DNA of 64,000 nucleotides from Anisodus tanguticus (lineage: Eukaryota; Streptophyta; Magnoliopsida; Solanales; Solanaceae). The translations under genes were made by a program, and so were the position numbers. The notes under the pieces are model-generated. The model was not told the DNA's origin and did no database searches. It saw only the letters and a program-made list of their open reading frames with translations. Within the stretch, counting starts at the first letter, position 1, and each line of letters opens with the position of its first letter. The DNA lies in contig CM067546.1 of the NCBI GenBank assembly GCA_034509755.1, positions 14,348,970 through 14,412,969 on the forward strand, written 5' to 3'. This document shows, in pieces, positions 34,273 to 45,987 of the stretch.

Positions 34273-36460
34273 ATGGTCGGTGGCCAGCCCCTTTGGGGTA
34301 TCTGGTCTGCCACCGAATACTGCTTCCAATTCAGAATTCCCTTTGTTGAACCCAAACCATTGGCTATTGTTGAAGTTAACTCTTACAAACCTGATCTACA
34401 AAAGCCAGTTTTAAAGGAAATTATATCAAGCAACTGTTAAAGTAGATCCCATCGAGCAGAAGCCCATTACATATGTCAATGGGATACCACGAGTTCAATG
34501 GAGAGGATGAAGTTGCTCGGATGAATGTATTGCAAAATCAGCAAAATGCTGTTATAGGAAAATTTCATATGGATGGCCGGAGATTGATGAATTGAGGACT
34601 GCAGTTCCTGCAGTGTGGTATCAAAGGAAAATGTCAGATTGGAGTCTTTCGATTTAGACATGTTTTGATAAGACTTTCTTTGATGGAGGATTTTATAAAT
34701 CTCACATCTAAAGGATCGTATTTTATCAATTCAGAGGATGGATTCTACTACCAAATGAGACCTTTAATTTATGATCCTACTTTTAAAATTGATGAAGAGA
34801 CAACTAAGGTGATGGCATGGATTTCCTTCCCTAATCTATTGCCCACATACTTTGTAAAGAAATCTCTCTTTTCACTTGCTTCGGCAGTAGGGAAACCTTT
34901 ACATTCGGATCAGGCTACAATTAACAAAACACGCCCTAGTTGTGCTAGGGAGAAGGTTCTTGTGGATCTTAATGATGATTTGCCTGAGTCTGTTCTAATG
35001 GATATTGTAAATGAGGTGACTGGAGCAAAGAGAACTGTAACAGTGAATATTAGGAATGATCATCTACCTAAATATTGTTTTGAATGTAGATTACAAGGAC
35101 ATGATGAGAAAGAATGCAGAATATTGAATCCCGAACTAAGGGTTGAAAAGGAGGAAGGGAAGAAGATTGAGAATGAACAAAAATATGAAGGCCCATCAGA
35201 GAGGAATAATGCAAATGGTAGTAACATTGATTATTTGGCTGGTAACAAAAAGGATCAACAGCAACGGAATAAGAACAATTTTCCGACTAAATTTTTATCA
35301 AGTGGAGAAGTTGGAAAATGGAGAACTTGGAATGTTGAAAAGGATAACAGAATCAATCCTGAGGAGGGGGAAAAAAGGAAAAAGACATATTCAAGTGTTG
35401 ATCAGGCTGTTGAGGCCATTCAAACTCAAAACAAATTTAATGCTTTAGCAACAGAGGGTGATGAGGAGAAAAGGGATGATAAAGATGGGAACAATGACAC
35501 AGTGGAGGAATCTGACAACAGCAACAATAATGAGGAGATTGTTATAAAAGGCAAGGAAGAAGGAGCTGACAACAGTAACAACAAAGAGGAGGGTGGCACA
35601 AAAGAAGATGGAATCAAAAGGGGGGCAGAGCAAGGGAAGGAATATGAACAAATAGCTTCAAAACACTGTGATGGTGTCCCAGAGCCAATTCAAGAAAATG
35701 AGGAGCAAACCAAATGGGGTGATAGGGTGGAGGAACCTGAAGGTACTGAGACAGAGGGGATTACATGCCATGAAGCAACAACAACACCATTGACACAAGA
35801 AGATGTATCAGTAGAGAAGGAGACAGAAATTGAAGACAAACAAGATAAAGTGAACATCAGTCAGGAGATATCATCTTGTGCATCATCTTCAAATGCATAG
35901 GATGGTACAGAAGAGCATTCTGCAGAAACTAAAGGTATGGAGGTAAAGGATCATGATCAGGAGGATAGAATAGAGAGTGAGATTTTACCTGAAAGGAAAC
36001 CTCCAGATGAGGAAATGGTGGATTATCAGCAAAACAGTAGCACATGTAGGTGGTCAGAAAGTATTGATCATAATCTACAACATAGCATGCAGGAGAAGAG
36101 TAACAGTCGTGCAGCAGAATCAGCCAAGCAAAAATGTGAGGTTACACAGACAAGTGCAGAAAGTAAAAGTAACAGACTTTTTGATTTAAACAAGGAGGTG
36201 ATATCTTCTTCCTCTACAGGGTCCCAAGTGTTGATTGAATCAGCTAGAAAGGAGAACCAACCACCTGCAGTCAAGGAAGTAGCACAAAGTTAGTTAGCAA
36301 TTCCAATAAAAGTAACACATCCTAATGCTAACTTACAGGATATTGTTTCTCATAAAGTGTCTCAATTAGAGTTGTACGAAGAAACAGGGAAGCATCGGCA
36401 ATTAGAAGAGGATAAGGAGATGGAAGACAGATCCAACAACAAGTCTTACGTGTATGTGCT
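34273..36460 (+). pseudogene. LINE (L1-type) ORF1 with DUF4283-like and CCHC domains
   Basis: The likely start is ATG at 34273 (MVGGQPLWGIWSATEYCF); this stretch is open for 55 codons. The main open stretch, 34665-35900 (411 aa), begins inside the DUF4283-like domain (SLMEDFINLTSKGSYFI, AWISFPNLLPTYFVKKSLFS). It has the family motif INKTRPSCAREKV (residues 86-98) and a knuckle at C138, C141, H146, C151. The remainder is a low-complexity Glu/Asn/Lys tail. After a stop at 35900 the same frame continues to 36293 and fragments to about 36460. Upstream, VIGKF-type DUF4283 start sequence lies near 34550 in shifted frames. ORF1 proteins bind LINE RNA; the endonuclease/RT gene (ORF2) is absent. Assignment is from remembered plant LINE ORF1 motifs and is strong. 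Confidence 0.85.
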
Positions 36461-36630
36461 TAGTGATTACTTCATTCTCGTACTTCTTGGATTTTGACTG
36501 GATACTTTATACTTGAGTTGTTTACTCTTGGACTGTGATAGTGTTTGTACTTGATTGCGATCATGTCTATTCTTTAGTTGCTTCCTTTATATATGTTAGC
36601 TAACTATTGTCGGTCTATGATACCTATCAG

Positions 36631-36670
36631 GACTACTCTTGCTACACCCTTTTCGGGGTGTAGAGTAGTC
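36631..36670. repeat. 15 bp stem hairpin with short bulge
   Basis: GACTACT (36631-36637) and CTACACCC (36642-36649) pair with GGGTGTAG (36656-36663) and AGTAGTC (36664-36670) around a TTTTCG loop, with a 4-base bulge on the left arm. It lies between the LINE remnant and the hAT gene, in sequence otherwise unassigned. Confidence 0.85.
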
Positions 36671-36714
36671 GTAGGAACTTTAGTGAGTTTCGATTAGCTT
36701 TCAAGGATCTCACG

Positions 36715-38276
36715 GAATTCATCTAGATTTCTGTTAAGTAACAAAAATATTATAGCTATATAAAATAACATAGATGAAATAGTAGGATAATAAATATCAG
36801 AAAATTCCTTAGTAGCTAGAAAAACGTTCTCTAAAAATACAATAAGTTCCAAAATTCTATCTCAATCATCATGTACAAGCATATCCGTTGGATTTTGATT
36901 ATGGGCGTTAAATAATAAAGTTATAGGTCTTCTATACTCTTGAGCAACAAGTAATTGTTCATACTAAGAATTCCACCTAGTCGCAGCTTCTTATGTAATT
37001 TTTCTATAAGGTAATCCACAATCATGATAAGTTTTTTATACTCTTTGCGTCTTTGTATTTTATTACCTTTAAAATAAAGGTGATAGCAAATTGTACTTTA
37101 TCAAGGATATTTTTAAAAAGTTTAAGGTCATCCTTTACAACTAAGTTATAAATATGACATGCACATCTAATATGAAAAATATGGGGAAAAGATGGAGTAA
37201 ATCGAGTTTTTAAAATGCTTACAGCATAATCATTAGAAGAAGCATTATTTAATGTAATAGTAATAATTTTTTCAGTAATTCCATAATATTCACAAAATTC
37301 ATGAATATTTTTTGAAATAAAAGCTCTAGTGTGCCTATCATCAATATATCTATATGCTAATATACGTTTTTGCATAGACCAATTCTGATCCATCCAATGA
37401 CATGTAACCGTTAAATAATCATTACCATTTGTACTACGACCTATGTCAGAAGTGATAACCACTTTGCCATTAAAATGATACAATGCATAACGTAAATATT
37501 GTTGATATTCATGCGCAAATTTTAAAACATCTCTTCTAATAGTTGATCTAGAAAAACTATTAAAAGTAGGATTATATGTTTCTCGAATGTAATGAATAAA
37601 ACCAGGAGATAAAGGAAATGAAAAAGGCAAACCCTCCACAACAACTAATTTTGCTAAATTTTCCCTATCTTTGTGTTTATCACATTTAGGACCTATAACT
37701 CCCCCCGTCATCGGGTTAATTTGACTCTGTACTTGGTCGAGGACACTATGTGAACCTTGTCCTGACTCAGAAGGCACCCAATTTTTCAGCCAAGTATTGG
37801 TTATACCTTGCTTTGTGAGAGTTTTCTACATGTCTCATTAAACTTCCCATCTCACCTTTACCTTTTCCAGTTTTAAATTGATAAACTTCGCGACAAATTT
37901 TACAAATAGCTAGTTGGTTAGGAATGTTCCTATCAAAAAATCTCATGCAGGTGATTTTAATTTTCGTTGTTTTTGTTCTCGACTCATACTAGGTGGAATA
38001 TGAGGCATTTCAGTTTTTCAGTTTCAGTTTCAACCTGAGGTGGAGGTGCACTAGTGAATGTGTTATCTAAATTATCTTCTAATTCAGTTTCTAAATTAAA
38101 GTCTGGTTCAGATGCATAATATACCTCAGGATCTAATAGCATATTAATATTAACATTTAAAAAATCAGTTTTTCATCTACATGAGTGAAATCATCATAAT
38201 TAGGATTACTAGAAGATGCACCCTTAACCCTGTTACCCCTAGTACCTCTACCAAAAAAACGTCAATTTTGTTCCAT
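36715..38276 (-). pseudogene. hAT-family transposase, BED zinc finger type, decayed
   Basis: A start codon at 38276 opens MEQN, then a stop and an acidic N-terminal region. A BED finger follows at about 37905-37810: CKICREVYQFKTGKGKG then LMRHVENSH. The largest open stretch (37777-37022, 251 aa) carries the catalytic region: first Asp in VVITSDIGRS (residue 111), the second expected Asp is Asn in ITLNNASSND (residue 177), then HIRCACHIYNL. The usual Trp after the first Asp is missing. Downstream the insertion-domain and C-terminal half are fragmentary, fading near 36715, and the C-terminal dimerisation motif is not seen. RICESLEEPER/DAYSLEEPER-like, but the catalytic change and stops mark a dead transposon rather than a domesticated gene. 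Confidence 0.85.
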
Positions 38277-38505
38277 TATAATTATGCAAATAAATAATTA
38301 AAGTTAATAAAATTAAGTAACAATAATAATTTAAAGAAGGAACGAAGGTACCAAACGCCGACGTAACGTCGACGTGTAATCGAGGTTGAAAATTGAAACT
38401 TTGCTCGATGATCCTCAAGCTAGTTGCCAACTCCACTTCCAATTTTTGAACTTTGATAGAAATTAGCAAATAAAATATAATATTTAGTGTGCAATGTAGA
38501 CTTGT

Positions 38506-38532
38506 AGAGAGAGAGAGAGAGAGAGAGAGATG
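38506..38532. repeat. (AG)13 microsatellite
   Basis: Pure AG dinucleotide run of 27 bases, upstream of the transposase start on the minus strand, where the element's 5' untranslated region would be. Confidence 0.95.
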
Positions 38533-38631
38533 GTAGGAAGATTTGTGAGAAAAAAAAATGAGGTATTTATAGTTGAGAAATATGGTTAAAGTGTAAATAT
38601 ACTAACTTAAGGATTAAAAATAAATATTAAG

Positions 38632-38902
38632 GGGATAGGGGGGGGGGGGGGGGGAAATGACCGTTATTAGCCGTTGCCAATGGCCAAAATCGAAATTGAC
38701 CCATTGTGCAACGGTTATTTTTACAAAGGGAGGGGGGGGGAGTGGGACGGGTGGCGGGTTAGGGCGGTATCGGGACGGGCGGGACAAGCCCTAGTCCTGT
38801 CCCGAGTTCAACCCGCTACCACTTTTTTTTAAATGGGGTTGGGGCGGGTAACGGGACGGGCCGATGCGGGATCGAACCGACCCGGCCTACTGGACAACCT
38901 TA
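38632..38902 (-). other. GC-rich terminal region of the hAT element
   Basis: A G-run of about 18 (near 38639-38656) is followed by clustered GGGACGGG, GGGCGGG and CCCGCCCC-type words in both orientations, ending GGACAACCTTA at about 38902. hAT elements carry short subterminal repeats that bind transposase, so this is probably the 5' terminal region of the same element; read on the minus strand the end is TAAGGTTGTCC. I found no matching opposite end or target duplication. Confidence 0.55.
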
Positions 38903-39010
38903 TTTATATGTATGTTGAGTCTTCATCACACAAACACACACGTACAAGTACACTAATAGTCAAACAAATGTATATTCTATTTAACTATTCATTTCTGAAG
39001 ACAAAAAAAC

Positions 39011-39960
39011 TAGTCCTTGTATCCCCCTAACACTTAAAAGATGGAAAATGATACCCCATTCACTTGAATGGAAACGATAACCCCCATATATAATATTTTT
39101 CGGTGAGAGTTTTTTTTAATTTTTTTTTATTTTCTTTCTTAGTAATTGTTGCCAAAAAAAGAAGTGAAAAGTAGAAACAATTTTTTTGGAGAAATATTTT
39201 TGGCGCCGTTTGTTTTCTCGTATTTTTGGCTCTACGTTAATTTAATTTACAGAAATCACTTAGAGAAATAAGCAAAACTTTCGCTTAAATATAATTTTTA
39301 TTTTGGCGTTGAAAAACCTAAGCCATCTGAAAACTAAATAAATTTTTGAGGGTGAGAATTGCTTTCTTTAATATTAAAGTATTACTCTATATCAATAGCT
39401 TAAGACTTAAAGTCTATTAATTATTCCAAGTAGCTCTAGTATGCAAAGGAAAGTTCGTACAACAAGCTTAACAAAGTATGTAAATGAGAGAATTCATAGA
39501 TGACCGAAAGGCCAAAGGCAATGTTAGAGGAGGAAATTAGGTAGACTATTGATGTGCAGTTCGAACCCAGAAGTTTAATGCGCATGTAGGTAAAGTGAAT
39601 GTCACATAGCTTGAGATTTATTAACTAATTATCCAAATAGTTATTTTTTATAAGGCGTATATTATTTTCAACGGAATAGGTGAATGGAACAATAATAAGA
39701 GTTGTATTTTTTTTCATATTTTAATTCTACAAAGAAAAAAATTATTCAAAAAAAGAAAATTCTCACAAACAATAACCTAAGGGTTCCCATTCAATATGTG
39801 GAGAGAGTATTGTTTTCGAACCTTTAAATGTTATGGGGAGGGAGGGGGTAAAGTGAGATTAACTCCACCGAAAAATATTACATAAGGGGTTATCATTCCC
39901 ATTCATTATGTGGAGGGGTATATTTCCCAACCTATATTAGGGAGGTAAAATGGGATTCAC
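39011..39960. mobile_element. Non-autonomous DNA element with about 90 bp terminal inverted repeats
   Basis: The left arm (39021-39109) and right arm (39864-39947) are imperfect inverted copies: AATATTTTTCGGTG and ATAACCCC on the left appear as CACCGAAAAATATT and GGGGTTAT on the right. Long arms without a transposase suggest a Mutator-like MITE, but no 9 bp duplication is evident. The right arm is partly duplicated in direct orientation (39776-39866 and 39882-39963). Confidence 0.6.
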
Positions 39961-41360
39961 TCTAATTAATACATAGTAAAATATAGTATAAGCAACACAA
40001 ATATTTTTAATACATGCATAAATATGATTAAAGACACAATTGACTCTTGAAGAATATTTTAGGAAGTATTTTGTAAACAGGACCTAAACCAAATCATCAA
40101 ATTAAACTATTGCATAACATCTGGATCATTGAATTTTTTGTGCTATAAAATTACTCTGTTTGCGTCTAAAAAATCATCGTGGACGTCATAGACTGGAATA
40201 AACAGATTCCAAGTTGTGCTAAAATTTGAATAGGTAAACCCATTTTTTAATTCTTTATGATTTTTAAATTCCTATAACATAGTGTACGAATTTAGATGTT
40301 GTAAAAGTGATATACGAATTCGGATAGCACGGAATCTTTTTCTAATATTTGGAAATAAATAAAAATTGCAGTAAGAAATAGTGCCCCATTTAATCAAAAT
40401 TAAATACTTACTTGATATTACTAATTGTGTCACTAAAGTTTACCAAACTTAAATCGAACCTACATTTTACTCTTCGTCATGTCAAAAATTAAACTGATTA
40501 AAAAAAAAAAGTAAAGGCAAAAACCTATTTCTAACACACTACAATTTGTTATTTAATTATTTCACTAATTATATGGAGAGTGTGGTGGGTATTTTTATAA
40601 ATAATTTTTTTTAAAAAAATTATGCAATGCTTTAATACATCAAACCAAACAGTAGATAAAAAATAATCTCAGCATAGCTAATGTTAGCATTACTAGTACC
40701 AGCATTTCTAATACATTTTATTCAACATTATTCTTAAACACTCTACCAAACAAACCCTGGTCTAGGGTCTCCATCACAAACAATGTAATAATTGTAACAC
40801 ATTTGAGTATTTATGAACAAATTCATTGTACTAGTGCAAAAAGGAAAAGAATAAGAAAAAAAACAAAACCATTTTACTCCCTTGTCCCGTTCATGCAACT
40901 TAATAATGTTATACATTATACATGTAAAGTAGAAAATTGTTGTGTCGACGGAGTAAGTGCTATTTCTTTTGTTTTATTTCATATGATCTTTTTTAGTCTG
41001 TGAAGGAATGGTGTATAATTTTATGTTACAGGGAGTTGGCTTCTAGTCAGGTTGATGCTGCTAGCTAATCATAAATTTTGGAAAGAACAGCATGCAAGTA
41101 TTGATGTCTTTGGATTTATTTCAATATGCCCTCCAGGGGATTTAAGATTCCCTTAATTTTATTTTATAAGATGATGTTTTGATTAGTTATGGAGTTTAAA
41201 AAAGAAACATACAGTGACTTTTGGTATGCAGATTTTAGAATTTATAATTTTAAATTTATCATGAAATTTTTATAGCGGTAAAAGCATATCATTAAATATA
41301 AAATAAAAAGTTTAAAATAGAAAAAATTCAAACATAAAAAAATATTACCATTGGTTTATT
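39961..41360. other. AT-rich intergenic DNA, no gene seen
   Basis: No coding frame of interest. Around 40660-40762 the sequence ends ..CTACCAAACAAACCCTGG, resembling a MITE end, but no opposite end is recognisable. Confidence 0.5.
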
Positions 41361-41559
41361 CAATAGTCAAGTAAGTACTCGTGTAGGCAACTTGCAAGCT
41401 GCTCCCAGAAAAACCGGATAGCAATTTCCTTTCTTCTATAAATAGCAAGCTAAATTAATTCATTCGTACATTCGCTTCAAGAGAAATAAAATCTCTCTCT
41501 ATATTCTTTGGCTACATCTAATATCATTATAATTATTTCATAACATGTTATTAGCACGA
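41361..41559 (+). repeat. Possible copia LTR 3' end with promoter and unusual primer site
   Basis: TATAAATA at 41437-41444, then about 100 bp, then AACATGTTATTAGCACGATA at 41542-41561. A TTATCAGCACGA-type primer site directly after an LTR ending in ACA is, from memory, used by a group of plant copia elements. The LTR start is not identified and no gag follows; 41560-42121 shows no gene. Confidence 0.35.
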
Positions 41560-42121
41560 TAATCTATTATGTTGAATATTTATATTGAAAAGATGCAAAT
41601 AATTATGTTTGAGAGCCAAGATTACTCTATTACAATTATTATTTTGGTGGTTGTTTCCTTGTTGGTAAGAAGTAATAAATTATTGTCTAATTTTCATTAA
41701 TTTCATTTTAACTTAAATATTCCAAGGATATTCCACTGAGACTTAAACGGCTTTTGCCAAGTCGAAAAAGAAAATAACTTGATTTTTTTTTTCATTTTTC
41801 ATGTCAGGTGAGTAAATTATACTCCATCTAGTTTTGATCTTGCTATGCTAATGTCACCAACATTGGTCCTATTTTATATCTTATTATGAATGAGTTCATT
41901 TTTTTCTCCATCGCAATCACGATCAGAATCCTAGCGGCCAAGATAAACAAATCTGTACCAATAAAAATCTGCAATTTAAATTTGATCTGAAATGCGCCAA
42001 AGCTCACCCGGGCCCTCTAATCTCAGTTAAACCATGCCAAAGTCCCAATACATTATATCAACCTATAAAAAATCTCAAAACATAAGCGTTTACTCAAAAC
42101 GAGGAGTTAGGTTTTTCTACG

Positions 42122-42600
42122 TGATACGATTCCTAAAGCGAAACTCTAGGACTCAAATGCTAAAATTAAAGGATAGAAGATTGACATAATCAATAACATC
42201 CAATCCAACCTAAACTATATGAAAGATCCGACCTCAATGGAATAAACCAAATCAAACATCAATCAAGGATAGAAGCAAGACATAAGAATTGAAATCAATA
42301 GGCAACCAAAGGTATACTAAGCGAAAGACCTCCTAAACATTAATCAATAAAAGCACCTATACTGTAAAGATGATTCCACAAGTGAGTGATCTCATGTGAA
42401 GATCATGAACATGTCAATAGACAAATAAGAAATCCACCCTAATTGTGCTATCACTCTAATCTAACACTAATCTAGCTAACACTATAAAGTAGCTAACAAG
42501 AGATTTACTCTCAATTCATCAATCATCAAAATATACTCTATGAAATAACAAGTGTAGTATTTATACTAGATAGGCTAAGAAGACTAATAATTATTACAAA
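42122..42600 (-). repeat. 3' LTR of element D (inner boundary not resolved)
   Basis: Ends TATCA at the outer side (plus strand TGATACGATTCC). A minus-strand TATAAATA at 42558-42565 is a plausible promoter. Shared words with element E include CTTTGGTTGCCTATTGATTT and TATCCTTGATTGATGTTTGA on the E strand. The U3 start could not be placed. Confidence 0.6.
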
Positions 42601-42607
42601 AATACCC

Positions 42608-44329
42608 TTAATGAAATAAGGGCCTTCGTAGTCCTCTTAGGGGTGATGGAAGCATATTTCGAAGATGGTCTCTTTGCATAATGAACCTCTTCAACCAAAC
42701 TATCTTCCATATCTTCAATGTGGTTTTATTGGAGTCTACCACCCAAGCGATCATCAAAATGACCACTTTTAAGGGCTCTATCTCCATAATCAAGGGACGC
42801 GTGGCATGACAATATACGCATGAAGATTCATCATGAATCTTAACCCTCATAATTGTCAATGAGCTTCCTAGAATCATATCATCCTCCCCTTCTTGAAAAG
42901 AACCCGTCTTCGAATCTGTACCTTGCAAAAACCAAGGGAAGATATACAAAAAGATGGTCCTCATAACATGAGGGGTAGCACAAAAGGCAATAATCTTATT
43001 CTCATGCCAATGATGTGTAAATTTGTGATACAATCACGTACCAATGGTCACCAAGAATAAAATTTCTACATATGAAGCACCAAATATCATGAAACGGGGA
43101 CAAAGCAAAGAGACCAATGTATTTAAAATGACAATTATGTGGTACTACATTGATTCTAGAAAACATGAAGTACATTCAATCCTCTTTTCACAAACAAGAC
43201 TAATGACACAAGTTTACGGGGTTAAAAGGATAGACATATCCTTTAGAGACACTAAAAGACATGTATGTCAGGGAATCTACTAGTTTTACTATGGTATAGC
43301 TATAAGATATTGTAAAAGCACTACGACTCACCTTGGCTTTGGAAAACTCAACAGACATGCACTCTCAAAACAACTATATACCCCATGAAGACCCCTCGCA
43401 ACATGCAATGAACCCTCAATAGAAGCATGAGTGTCATCATAAGCAAACAAGTAATAGAGGAAAGTGCCCCTTAATGTAACATCAAGTAGAAAATTCTTAG
43501 GGAACACATGTCTCCTTACACAAATGTGAGACCTCACAAGAAGATAATTTAGTGAGGAAAGTATCTACCAAATAAATATCAGCAATATAACCCAAGTCAT
43601 CACATTCACTCATAACATCAAAGTCAAACTCAAATATTGACTGAGGGATATTTAAAGATTGTAACATACTCTTATCACCAAAATAACTCTCATCACTAGC
43701 ATTTTCATTGAAGAATGGATTAGATCCATAGAGGTAACTTAAATCAAGCCTAACATGCATATCACTATCATAGATGGGGAGAGAAACATACACATGCTCA
43801 CAATTAAGTTCATTAGAGGATGGGTAATGACTAGTTGGATTCCTCAAACAATCAAGTAAGTCAATTTTCTGCTCAACTATAGATGCCTCTTCTTTTGACA
43901 CTTTAAGAACATAAAAATTACACCCCTACAATTGAATTTCAATCACCCAAGATGAGGCTTTCATCTAGGGAAGGGTGTCAATCTCCCATAGTTGGTTCCC
44001 ATATATCTTGTAGCCCCCAAAAGTGGCTACATTTCTCACATTACCATTCAAGCCACTATGCACATCATCATCAATAGTCATGTCATCATAAAATAATTCA
44101 TTATCTTTAAAGACAAGACAATTAATCAATGGTAAACATTTGAAACATGGAATACATCTATCCTCAACACGAACATGTTTCTCATCAAATGCAAATCAAC
44201 CTTACAAGAAGAAATAATTTGGTCATCAATAGGATCAACTAGTCTAGGAACACTCTCATCAATGGCATTGTCAATACATGGAAAAGAGTCATTAGACTCA
44301 CAGAAAGACAAGCTACTACTCACACTCAC
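42608..44329 (-). pseudogene. Element D coding remnants, probable pol 3' region
   Basis: Open pieces at 44329-44126, 43901-43497, 43537-43328 and 43033-42608 read in one direction with stops and shifts between them. The last carries GTDSKTGSFQEGEDDMILG, resembling the end of plant Gypsy polyproteins just before the 3' LTR. The 134-residue piece (43901-43497) is Ser/Asp/Asn-rich, with no domain I recognise. I see no RT or integrase motif, so the assignment rests on position, orientation and that C-terminal motif. Confidence 0.45.
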
Positions 44330-45742
44330 ATCACAAACTTATTAATTCAAAGAATTTGAAGTGTTGAGTTTAGGTATTGTACCTTGAGGTCCACACGAAG
44401 AATCTTCTTTACCTTGAGCTACCAACGATAATCTCACTTGACCAATCGAAAATATGGCCTTTTCCTCCATTCCATCTTTCAACTACGGGAGTTCTTCACG
44501 TGAAGATTCCTTTAGCAAGTTTTCTCCTTGAGGTAGACATGTAACATTGTGTAAATCTGATTTAGGTGTGAATGTGTTAAATGAGTATTAGTATGATGTT
44601 TTAACAGTATGAAGCCCTATTAGGATGATTTGGGTGAAAATAGTTGGTTTGAAATCAAGACAAATAGTGAGGTGCATAATGTTCGATAGAATCAACTAAG
44701 TTTATGATAGGTCTACCGTCCAGCCTGATTTCGTGCAAATTCATTTGGAATTTGAGAAACCTTAAAGCATGAAAGTTGTAGATCTTTGAAATTATTTCCA
44801 ACCATATATGGTGGATCTTAAATGGAGCTCTGCGCTAGGAATTATGACTATTTTACTGAGCCACTGTCAGTACCGTCTAAAAATATAAAATTTTGACTAA
44901 GTGTGAAATGAACCTAGAAGCTCTCTAAGCTAATATTAACGAGAGATAGGGTCATGCTTTGGACCTCTCTCAGTGAGGTATAGGGTCCTAAAAGGACAAA
45001 GTTCAGAAAAATTAGCTAAGTACATTTTGGACAGGTGAGCTCACTGAGCTTAGCTCAAAGCAAGATGGGACCTCACTTTGGAGCTCACTCAGAGAGACAG
45101 GGGGTACAAAATGACCATCCTTTAAATATAACACTTAGTCCAAAAAATCATTCACCAACTCATTCAACCTCGTAGAATACCCTCACATGAGTGTTTTTCT
45201 CTCCTCTCAACCTCTTACAACAAGGTAAGTTCGCTCCTAACGATTCCTTAGTAATTTTAGAATTAAATCATGATTAGTAAAATAATTATCTAACTGAAAT
45301 ATTGGATTAACAATGAAATCCTTCGCAAACAATTCAAGCATGGGTTTGGACCGTTCTTTGTCATAAATCAACATAGTTCATTTGTTAGGAGCGATTACAG
45401 GTATGTGAGGCTAACTCTCTATGTTAGGGAATGTTCATGATTCTCCCTAGGCTACGTTCTTTATTAACTATTGCAAATTTCCTTACAACATAATTATGCC
45501 TTAGTATCCTGAATAGTTGCAGAACTTCTATTCTCTAACTTCATAATTCATTCATGATTGTCATTTTGAACATTATGAACTCAGAACAAAATCAATATAG
45601 ACTCATGTTTGATATCTATGAGTCTCATTATAGAAACCCAGTAGGCCTAGAAATAGTTAAGGTTTCAGGTCTCATAATCAGCTCATGAATACATGTCTCA
45701 ATTAGTGATGTTCTTTATTCTAGTAATCTCAGTTCCATAATA

Positions 45743-45987
45743 CTCCCTCTGTCCTAAAGAGAAGGAAAATGACTCACTTTTCTTTTTAGTCTATCCCAAA
45801 AAGAATAACATATTTCCTTATTTGACAATAATTTAACATTAAACTTTACCTTTTACGCAAAACAAGATGATCTATAACCACACAAATATCTTTGGCTTAT
45901 TTTAGACCATAAAATTCAAAAGTCTTGCTTCATTTCTTAAAGTGCGTGCCAAATAAAAGTACATCACATAAATTGAGACGGATGGAG
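45743..45987. mobile_element. Stowaway-type MITE (Tc1/mariner-like)
   Basis: 245 bp with ends CTCCCTCTGTCCTAA and TTGAGACGGATGGAG, inverted copies of the Stowaway CTCCCTCCGTCC terminus, flanked by TA on both sides. The related LTR at 54999-56848 lacks it at the equivalent position (about 56090), giving an empty site in the same window. Confidence 0.93.

Larger units (their letters stand above)
42122..44539 (-). mobile_element. Ty3/Gypsy-type element D, 3' part (pol end and 3' LTR)
   Basis: On the minus strand, coding remnants (44539-42600) lead into an LTR whose outer end is near 42122. The LTR part 42122-42330 is the reverse complement of 53100-53332, where a primer site follows directly, which fixes the LTR end. 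The right side is cut by LTR C at 44540. Confidence 0.65.

Noticed and set aside
34273..34437. Short ORF MVGGQPLWGIW as an independent host gene
   Set aside because: It leads, after a frameshift, into LINE ORF1 sequence in the same direction, so it is better read as the ORF1 N-terminus.
37022..37777. Domesticated hAT-derived host gene
   Set aside because: The N-terminal and C-terminal parts are broken by stops and frameshifts, and a catalytic Asp is lost.
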